Origin: CAZDDW01 sp964480695
GTDB taxonomy: Bacteria; Patescibacteriota; Patescibacteriia; UBA9934; CAZDDW01
DNA: 27,592 nt
NCBI GenBank assembly: GCA_964480695.1
Contig: CAYZPO010000006.1
Coordinates: 1-27,592, forward strand
Direction: 5' to 3'
The notes beneath the pieces were generated by a model that was given only the letters and a program-made list of their open reading frames with translations, made no database searches and was not told the DNA's origin. Both the position numbers and the translations under genes were made by a program. This document shows positions 22,517 to 27,592 of the stretch, piece after piece; the first letter of the stretch is position 1, and each line of letters starts with the position of its first letter.

Positions 22517-22592
22517 TGCTAGCGGTGGGAGCCCCGAGCTTGTCGAGGGGCGTTGCTAGCGAAGCGGTGGGAAGTAGCGAGGGAACGCTACT
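22517..22592. repeat. REP-like palindromic repeat cluster at the end of the GC-rich gene
   Basis: The core GCCCCGAGCTTGTCGAGGGGC (22531-22551) is a form of the CTCGACAAGCTC palindrome widespread in bacterial intergenic DNA. It is flanked by two direct copies of TGCTAGC..GGTGGGA (22517-22530 and 22554-22572), the second with a five-base insertion. A further hairpin AGTAGCG/CGCTACT (22573-22592) spans the stop codon of the GC-rich gene. The cluster probably belongs to a multicopy mobile or regulatory palindrome family. Confidence 0.6.
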
Positions 22593-23862
22593 GGGAGGCC
22601 AGGGCGTCCTGGGCAGCCTGCAGGTCCGACAGCAGACCCCAGCCGCTACCACGCATCTGGGACGCCTTCTTGTGTGCTGAGACTCCTTCGATCTCGGTGA
22701 TCGAGGTCTCGACCATGGCCGAAGCTGCCGGGATGGGGTTGTCACCCTCGAGACCCTCGTAGTTGACCTTGGCTGCGGCTTCCGCGATGTGGCTGCGGTA
22801 GAAGTACAGCTGCTCGACTCCAGCCTGGATGTTGTTGCCGTTGGCCTTGTATGCGTCTTCGAACCGGCGCAGGAACCAGTTGACCTCCGAGCTCTCGAGC
22901 TCGTCGTCGTCGTTGTGCATCCGCTTGTCCTCGGCCAGGGTGCCCAGGACCAGGTTGGGGTTGGCGGCGATCAGCTCCAGGGCACGATCCGAAGCCGCCC
23001 AGTGGGTGCTGACCGCGGACTCGATCTCCTCTTCGGTAGCGCCGGCAGCTGCCAGCTCCTCCAGGGTCATGCTGCCCACGGCGTTCCCTAGAAGGTTGAC
23101 CGCAGCCGGACTGTTGGCCACCCGGGCCAGGAAGGCCACCATGGCCTTGTCCAGCACGGTGCCACCGATGTAGGAATTGTCCGAACCGTTGAAGACGTTC
23201 TGGCTGTTGGAGACACTGAAGCCGAGTCGTCCCTGGAAGTTTTGACCCCAGGTCGCCCCGAAGTTGTCGGCGCTCAGGAACGCGGCCACGATGGACCCGA
23301 GACCGACGTCCATGTTGAGGGGCGTCAGGCCCTCGATGGATTCGAAGACCATCCGGTATGCCCCGTTGTCCGCGACCTCGAGCTCGGCCTTCTTGGCCGA
23401 GATCTGGACCGGGTTCTCGTTGGCCTCGGCGGGAAGACCGAGGCTGGCCTCGATCTTGCTGGCCGACACGGTCATGCGGGCCTCGATCGCGGTGGCCTGG
23501 ACCAGGAACTGCTCCGCGGCCGTGTACTCCGCGGCCGCGGTGGCGTCGCCCTCGGCGAGCCTTGCCCTGGCCTTGTCTGCGTCCAGGGTCGGGGCCTCCA
23601 CGGCCTCGAGCTTGGCCTTTTCGGCCTTAAGGCTCTCGATCGTGGTGTTCTGACCCTCGATCGTCTCGTCCTTCGTCGTGATCTGGCCCTCGAGGTACTC
23701 GATCTCCTCGCCGTACATGGCCACGTCGGCCTTGGCGTCCTTCGCGGCGATGCGGTAGTGCCAGGTACCGAAGCCCAGGACCACGATGATGATCACGGGC
23801 AGGGTTGCCAGGAAGATCCAGAACAGGACTCTCCAGTTGCTGTGCTTTTTCGGGTCGGCCAT
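22588..23862 (-). CDS. Membrane-anchored coiled-coil protein of unknown function, on a GC-rich island
   Basis: I do not recognise this 424-residue protein. Residues 1-10 are polar and basic and 11-33 form one hydrophobic helix, so it is probably an uncleaved signal anchor with the rest outside the membrane. Residues 41-90 are a likely coiled coil (EEIEYLEGQ.., IESLKAEKAKLEAVEA). The remainder is Ala/Glu/Asn-rich, with few Lys and no Cys. The ATG at 23862 is set by AAAAAAGGAG five bases upstream; an upstream 50-residue extension is in-frame leader. Composition is very unlike its neighbours: 44 of 60 bases are G/C at 23461-23520, against 21 of 60 at 12001-12060 in rpsE. It has its own promoter and terminator. 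Recent transfer or an unusual composition-selected surface protein are both possible. Confidence 0.8.
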   Translation of the reverse strand: MADPKKHSNWRVLFWIFLATLPVIIIVVLGFGTWHYRIAAKDAKADVAMYGEEIEYLEGQITTKDETIEGQNTTIESLKAEKAKLEAVEAPTLDADKARARLAEGDATAAAEYTAAEQFLVQATAIEARMTVSASKIEASLGLPAEANENPVQISAKKAELEVADNGAYRMVFESIEGLTPLNMDVGLGSIVAAFLSADNFGATWGQNFQGRLGFSVSNSQNVFNGSDNSYIGGTVLDKAMVAFLARVANSPAAVNLLGNAVGSMTLEELAAAGATEEEIESAVSTHWAASDRALELIAANPNLVLGTLAEDKRMHNDDDELESSEVNWFLRRFEDAYKANGNNIQAGVEQLYFYRSHIAEAAAKVNYEGLEGDNPIPAASAMVETSITEIEGVSAHKKASQMRGSGWGLLSDLQAAQDALASQ

Positions 23863-24000
23863 GATGGCTCCTTTTTTCTCCCGCACGCAGCGGGTGCGAT
23901 GCGGGAAATTCCGCTTGGGTTGTGAAACATGCCTGCGAGCCGAAGCTGGCAGACGGTTTGGTACGAACGTCCCCTTCAGGCAGAGCCTGAAATGAACGGA
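23863..24000 (-). promoter_or_regulatory. Structured leader of the GC-rich gene
   Basis: About 135 bases between the expected transcript start and the ATG. In order on the minus strand: TTCAGGC-TCT-GCCTGAA (23975-23991, perfect 7-bp stem); AGC-TTCG-GCT (23938-23947, a C(UUCG)G tetraloop); and CCCGCA..TGCGGG with inner CGCA/TGCG (23880-23905), a 10-bp stem with one bulge. The last ends just eight bases before the Shine-Dalgarno GGAG. This suggests control at the level of translation or mRNA stability. Confidence 0.5.
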
Positions 24001-24002
24001 GA

Positions 24003-24031
24003 AAAATACCATATTTTAGCTCTTTTGTCAA
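24003..24031 (-). promoter_or_regulatory. Promoter of the GC-rich gene
   Basis: TTGACA (24026-24031), 17-base spacer, TATTTT (24003-24008). The -35 is perfect and spacing ideal. The promoter is A/T-rich and host-like; the GC-rich sequence begins right at the expected transcription start near 23996. Confidence 0.7.
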
Positions 24032-24043
24032 GGTCTGAAAATA

Positions 24044-24065
24044 AAAAATAGGCTAAATTTAGCCT
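24044..24065. terminator. Palindromic terminator, second after fusA
   Basis: AGGCTAAATTTAGCCT (24050-24065) is a perfect 16-base palindrome followed on the minus strand by ATTTTTTATTTT and on the plus strand by AAAAATAAGG. It backs up the main fusA terminator and lies 18 bases before the -35 of the GC-rich gene. Confidence 0.65.
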
Positions 24066-24088
24066 AAAAATAAGGAACTAAGAAACTA

Positions 24089-24124
24089 AAAAAATAAGAA
24101 AATAAGCTTAGTGCTTATTTTCTT
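24089..24124 (-). terminator. Main terminator of the str operon (after fusA)
   Basis: AAGAAAATAAGC and GCTTATTTTCTT form a perfect 12-bp stem with loop ACTAA (24096-24124), followed by ATTTTTTT. The stem can be extended by AGAAACTA/TAGTTTCT after an internal loop. It starts 25 bases after the fusA stop. Confidence 0.85.
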
Positions 24125-24149
24125 AGTTTCTTGTTTTATTATTTTCTTT

Positions 24150-26243
24150 TTACTCGCTCTTCTTTCCTCGCTTCTCAATAATCTCCTCACTCACATTCTT
24201 TGGCACGTCCTCATAGTGATCAAATTCCATACTATAGCTAGCTCGACCCTGAGTGATTGAACGCAACTCAGTAGCGTAACCAAACATCTCGGCCAATGGC
24301 ACAAAAGATTCCACCACCTTCATCTGTCCACGATCACGCATCTCCTGAATCTTAGCTCGCTTAGAGTTCAGGTCACCAACTACAGTTCCCATGAAATCTT
24401 CTGGAGTTACTACTTCAACCTTCATCACTGGCTCTTGCAAAGTGATTCCAGCGGCCTTGGCTGCGGTCTGGAAAGCCATTGATCCAGCGATCTTAAAGGC
24501 GGCTTCAGAAGAGTCAACTTCGTGGTAAGAACCATCATACACGGTACACTTGATATCTAGCACCGGATATCCAGCCAAAACACCACGCTCCATAGCTTCT
24601 TGCACACCCTTGTTAATTGGTTGAATGTATTCCTTTGGAATAACTCCACCTTTGATTTCGTCTGTAAATTCGTAACCAGTATCCTGCCCATCTTCCAACG
24701 GCTCAATCCGCAACCAACAGTGACCGTACTGTCCACGTCCACCAGACTGACGCACAAACTTCCCTTCGGATTCTGCCATCTTCTTAATCGATTCTTTATA
24801 AGCCACTTGCGGAGCACCAACGTTGGCTTCCACTTTGAACTCGCGTTTCATACGATCAACAATAATGTCCAAGTGCAGCTCTCCCATTCCAGAAATAATT
24901 GTTTGCAAAGTTTCATCATCAGTTCGAATCTTGAACGTAGGGTCTTCTTCAGCCAACTTAGCCAAAGCAATTCCCATTTTTTCCTGGTCAGCCTTAGTCT
25001 TTGGTTCAATGGCCACAGAAATCACAGGCTCTGGGAAAGTAATATTTTCTAGTACCACAGGATTATCAATATCACACAAAGTCTGTCCGGTCGTGGTTCC
25101 CTTCAAACCAACCACAGCCGCAATGTCACCAGCGTAAATCTCATCAATCTCCTCACGGTGGTTAGCGTGCATACGGAGCAAACGCCCGATGCGCTCCTTA
25201 TTTCCAGTGGCTGCGTTAAGAACGTAAGAACCAGATTTCAAAATTCCAGAATAAACGCGGACAAAGGCCAGCTTTCCCACAAACGGATCAGTAGCAATTT
25301 TAAAGGCCAGAGCAGCAAACGGCTCATCGTCTGAGGCCTTACGGGGAATAACTTTTTCTTCGTCATCAGGATCAGTTCCTTCAACCGGTGGTACTTCCAG
25401 TGGGCTTGGCAGATAATCAACAATAGCGTCAAGCAGCGGCTGTACACCCTTGTTCTTCAGAGCTGTACCACAAAGCACAGGAATAATTTCCAACTTCAAC
25501 ACAGCCTGGTGCAAAATCTTTTTGATGTCGTCCAAAGGAATCTCTTCCCCGGCCAGATATTTTTCCATGGCTGCTTCATCATTTTCCACGATCGCTTCCA
25601 TTAACTTACCACGCCACTCATCAGCCAGCTCCTTCATGTCTTCAGGAATATCAGTCTCTTCCATTTCCTTTCCAAGATCATCTTTATAGATCGTAGCTTT
25701 CATGGTGAGCAGATCAACAATCCCGGTAAACTTGTCTTCAGCTCCGATTGGTAACTGCAATGGATAAGCCTTTTTGGTCAAACGATCATGAATTGAATTC
25801 AGGTCATAGAAGAAATCAGCTCCGGTTCGGTCTAGTTTGTTAATGAAACAGATGCGCGGCACTTTATACTTGTCAGCCTGATGCCACACTGTTTCTGACT
25901 GTGGCTCCACTCCAGCCACCCCGTCAAAAATCACAGCTCCACCATCAAGGACGCGCAAAGAACGCTCTACCTCAACAGTAAAATCAACGTGACCTGGAGT
26001 ATCAATAATATTAATTCGGTGATCTTTCCAAAAACAGGTTGTGGCCGCGGAGGTGATAGTAATTCCTCGCTCCTGTTCCTGTTCCATCCAGTCCATCTCA
26101 GCCTCACCCTCATGCACCTCACCGATTTTATGTTTCTTACCGGTATAAAATAAAACTCGCTCAGTCACTGTAGTCTTACCCGCATCAATGTGGGCAATAA
26201 TTCCGATGTTACGAGTATTTTCAAGTGAATATTCTCTTGGCAT
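24150..26243 (-). CDS. fusA: Elongation factor G
   Basis: GTPase driving translocation on the ribosome. From the ATG at 26243 it has 697 residues. The G domain has AHIDAGKTTVTERVLFYTG, a switch I with RGITITSAATTC, DTPGHVDFT and NKLDRTGADF. Domains II-V follow, with the domain IV stretch GGRGQYGHCWLRIEP and C-terminal GYATELRSITQGRASYSMEF. A longer in-frame reading upstream overlaps rpsG and is rejected because MPREYSLENTRNIGIIAHID is the natural start. It is 10 bases after rpsG and ends at two terminators. Confidence 0.98.
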   Translation of the reverse strand: MPREYSLENTRNIGIIAHIDAGKTTVTERVLFYTGKKHKIGEVHEGEAEMDWMEQEQERGITITSAATTCFWKDHRINIIDTPGHVDFTVEVERSLRVLDGGAVIFDGVAGVEPQSETVWHQADKYKVPRICFINKLDRTGADFFYDLNSIHDRLTKKAYPLQLPIGAEDKFTGIVDLLTMKATIYKDDLGKEMEETDIPEDMKELADEWRGKLMEAIVENDEAAMEKYLAGEEIPLDDIKKILHQAVLKLEIIPVLCGTALKNKGVQPLLDAIVDYLPSPLEVPPVEGTDPDDEEKVIPRKASDDEPFAALAFKIATDPFVGKLAFVRVYSGILKSGSYVLNAATGNKERIGRLLRMHANHREEIDEIYAGDIAAVVGLKGTTTGQTLCDIDNPVVLENITFPEPVISVAIEPKTKADQEKMGIALAKLAEEDPTFKIRTDDETLQTIISGMGELHLDIIVDRMKREFKVEANVGAPQVAYKESIKKMAESEGKFVRQSGGRGQYGHCWLRIEPLEDGQDTGYEFTDEIKGGVIPKEYIQPINKGVQEAMERGVLAGYPVLDIKCTVYDGSYHEVDSSEAAFKIAGSMAFQTAAKAAGITLQEPVMKVEVVTPEDFMGTVVGDLNSKRAKIQEMRDRGQMKVVESFVPLAEMFGYATELRSITQGRASYSMEFDHYEDVPKNVSEEIIEKRGKKSE

Positions 26244-26253
26244 ATTTTTATTT

Positions 26254-26721
26254 TTATCGTGCAAAGTGAGCAAAGGCTCGGTTAGCTTCCGCCATCTTCT
26301 GGACGTCAGCACGTTTCTTAATTGCGTCTCCCTCATTTTCAGCTGCAGCCATTAATTCATCGGCTAAACGAGCAGCCATAGGTCGACCCTTTTTAGATCG
26401 AGCAGCGCTCAAGATCCAACGGAAGGCCAAAGTAACACGTCGATCACCACGAACCGGAACCGGGATCTGATAGTTGGCTCCACCAATACGGCGAGAACGA
26501 ACTTCAAGAGCTGGACCAACATTCTTAATTGCAGTTTCAAAAACCTCAACTGCATCCTTTTTAGTTTTATCGGAAATCAGATCAAAACAATCATAAACCA
26601 CGCGCTGAGCAGTGGTTTTCTTTCCGTCTAACATGACGTAATTAACAAATTTAGCAACGAGAACGTTGCTATATTTAGGGTCGGGTGTAATCACCCGTTT
26701 TGGGGCTTGTTTCCCACGCAT
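26254..26721 (-). CDS. rpsG: Ribosomal protein S7 (uS7)
   Basis: Primary 16S rRNA binder of the 30S head. The 155 residues contain the signature KFVNYVMLDGKKTTAQRVVYD and RSRRIGGANYQIPVPVRGDRR, ending with the helical NRAFAHFAR. Length is normal. It follows rpsL after a 75-base structured gap, the place where E. coli S7 represses its own translation. Confidence 0.97.
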   Translation of the reverse strand: MRGKQAPKRVITPDPKYSNVLVAKFVNYVMLDGKKTTAQRVVYDCFDLISDKTKKDAVEVFETAIKNVGPALEVRSRRIGGANYQIPVPVRGDRRVTLAFRWILSAARSKKGRPMAARLADELMAAAENEGDAIKKRADVQKMAEANRAFAHFAR

Positions 26722-26796
26722 ACGTTCGTGTCGATCAATGTTTTGCTTCCTCGTGGGTCGAGTACTTCACTGATCGTACTAAGAATTATTGTAAGT
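26722..26796 (-). promoter_or_regulatory. Structured rpsL-rpsG intercistronic region
   Basis: On the minus strand CGATCA and TGATCG can close a large stem-loop. It contains CTCG-ACCCA-CGAG and an alternative AGTAC/GTACT pairing. A GAGGAAG lies too far from the rpsG ATG for a normal Shine-Dalgarno. In E. coli the S12-S7 gap is the S7 repressor site; a similar role here is inferred from position only. Confidence 0.35.
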
Positions 26797-27216
26797 TTAT
26801 GCTTTTGGCTTTTTGGTGCCGTACTTGGATCGACTACGCTTACGACCTTCAACGCCCTGAGTATCAAAGACACCACGGACGATATGATAACGGACACCAG
26901 GCAGGTCTTTCACTCGCCCACCACGAATCATGACGATTGAGTGCTCCTGTAGGTTATGCCCTTCACCCGGAATGTAAGCCGTAACCTCAGTTCCATTCGA
27001 CAAACGCACACGAGCAATTTTACGAATAGCTGAGTTCGGCTTTTTCGGAGTGGAAGTAGTCACCTTAACACAAACCCCACGCTTAAAGGCACTTCCCTTT
27101 TTGAGCGAGGTGGTTTTGCGATGCAAAGAGTCCAGCGTGTACTGCATGGCTGGAGACTTGCTCTTTTTCTTTGAGGTCTTACGACCTTTTCGAATAAGTT
27201 GACTAATAGTTGGCAT
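26797..27216 (-). CDS. rpsL: Ribosomal protein S12 (uS12)
   Basis: Decoding-centre protein. From the ATG at 27216 it has 139 residues: MPTISQLIRKGRKTSKKK, the conserved TPKKPNSAIRKIARVRLSNG and RGGRVKDLPGVRYHIVRG. The Lys residues of PKKPNS and RVKDLP, whose change gives streptomycin resistance elsewhere, are wild type, and the Asp of VKDLP, methylthiolated in some bacteria, is present. It is about 15 residues longer than E. coli S12 owing to an insertion near 24-42. A nearby promoter gives a leader of only a few bases. A longer frame upstream is promoter sequence. Confidence 0.97.
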   Translation of the reverse strand: MPTISQLIRKGRKTSKKKSKSPAMQYTLDSLHRKTTSLKKGSAFKRGVCVKVTTSTPKKPNSAIRKIARVRLSNGTEVTAYIPGEGHNLQEHSIVMIRGGRVKDLPGVRYHIVRGVFDTQGVEGRKRSRSKYGTKKPKA

Positions 27217-27227
27217 AAAGCGCCAGA

Positions 27228-27256
27228 ATAGTAACATGACCCTAATTTTCGGTCAA
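27228..27256 (-). promoter_or_regulatory. Promoter of the str operon (rpsL)
   Basis: TTGACC (27251-27256), 17-base spacer, TACTAT (27228-27233). The -35 starts six bases after the stop of the upstream protease gene, and the -10 ends 11 bases before the rpsL ATG, giving a leader of roughly 4-5 bases. Confidence 0.6.
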
Positions 27257-27262
27257 GTCCTT

Positions 27263-27592
27263 TTATCCCATGAATAATAAGCTTAAAAATAGGGAGCAAT
27301 TTTCACCGACCAAAGCACTACAAGTAGCAAAGGCAGGATAGCTGATAAAAAAGAAGATTGGGATGCTGGTAATAATAGCGATCAGAACTCCCAGAAACAG
27401 AATCTGTGGACCGCGAATAGCTACAAATCGACGCAGGCCTTCATACTTAGGAGCGTCGAACAAAGCAAAGATTAATTTTGAGCCATCAAGGGGATGAATC
27501 GGGATGATATTAAAGAAAAGTAGGAACATGTTGATCAGGACCAAGAGAAACAAGAAAACCACAAGCAGATTTAAAGCACTGAAGGCTCCGGT
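27263..27592 (-). CDS. Site-2-type (M50) membrane metalloprotease, C-terminal part
   Basis: The frame is open to the window edge, so the N-terminus with the HEXXH site lies outside. The visible 109 residues hold a hydrophobic helix followed by FFNIIPIHPLDGSKLIFALF. Its PLDG motif supplies the third zinc ligand (Asp) of M50 proteases. Two more hydrophobic segments follow. Such proteins cut within membranes or act as small zinc proteases of unknown substrate. It ends just before the rpsL promoter and is not part of the str operon. Confidence 0.8.
   Translation of the reverse strand, partial: TGAFSALNLLVVFLFLLVLINMFLLFFNIIPIHPLDGSKLIFALFDAPKYEGLRRFVAIRGPQILFLGVLIAIITSIPIFFFISYPAFATCSALVGENCSLFLSLLFMG

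Noticed and set aside
23242..23925. Long plus-strand reading frame (227 codons) and two others opposite the GC-rich gene
   Set aside because: High G+C removes stop codons by chance; the frames are Arg/Gly/Pro-rich, lack start signals, and the minus-strand frame has promoter, Shine-Dalgarno, membrane helix and terminator.
22450..24010. The GC-rich island as a simple assembly chimera
   Set aside because: Complete gene signals fit smoothly across both borders (host-like promoter at one side, terminator at the other), but coverage data would be needed to exclude it fully.
23863..24012. 50-residue N-terminal extension of the GC-rich protein
   Set aside because: It runs through the structured leader and reaches the -10 region; the ATG at 23862 has a canonical Shine-Dalgarno and is followed by a signal anchor.
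26244..26336. 31-residue N-terminal extension of EF-G
   Set aside because: It lies inside rpsG in another frame and is not conserved; the standard EF-G start follows at 26243.
1..27592. CRISPR arrays, insertion sequences, prophage, rRNA genes, replication origin
   Set aside because: No regularly spaced repeats, transposase-like frames, integrase, rRNA sequence or DnaA-box cluster was seen in the window.

Overview
The window looks like part of the chromosome of a bacterium of the Candidate Phyla Radiation (Patescibacteria). This is inferred from gene content and protein features, not from a tree. The universal ribosomal-protein cluster has no gene for L30 between rpsE and rplO. AspRS is a bacterial type without its GAD insertion, several ribosomal proteins carry lineage-type extensions, and genes are packed with 1-5 base gaps. 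UGA is used as a stop, so this is not a UGA-recoding lineage. All genes but one lie on the minus strand; the exception is a 65-codon gene at 4121-4318.

Read in the direction of transcription (right to left). (a) 27592-24150: end of an M50 membrane protease, then the str operon rpsL-rpsG-fusA, closed by two strong terminators. (b) 24031-22450: a transcriptionally isolated GC-rich island with its own promoter, a structured leader, a membrane-anchored protein of unknown function, a REP-like palindrome and a terminator. (c) 22413-20351: a small acidic protein, EF-Tu and S10. (d) 20350-20130: a 221-base structured intercistronic region. (e) 20129-10096: rplC-D-W-B, rpsS, rplV, rpsC, rplP, rpmC, rpsQ, rplN-X-E, rpsN-H, rplF-R, rpsE, rplO and secY. 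(f) 10024-5896: adk, map, ruvX, a HEXXH metalloprotease, recO and a class I glutamine amidotransferase. (g) 5918-5600: a promoter, a 19-codon Asn-rich reading frame, competing hairpins with a terminator, and tRNA-Asn(GUU). (h) 5599-1: an acidic orphan protein, then asnS, aspS, scpA and scpB (cut by the window edge).

Together these genes form the core of translation (ribosomal proteins, elongation factors, two tRNA synthetases, a tRNA, N-terminal Met removal) and of protein export (SecY), with nucleotide balance (Adk), recombination (RuvX, RecO) and chromosome condensation (ScpA/B) attached.

The parts least explained by known biology are the GC-rich orphan island, the possible Asn-codon attenuator in front of tRNA-Asn, and the rpsJ-rplC leader RNA. 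Several promoters place the start codon only about 2-11 bases after the expected transcription start, and most start codons sit in a TAATATG context without a Shine-Dalgarno sequence.
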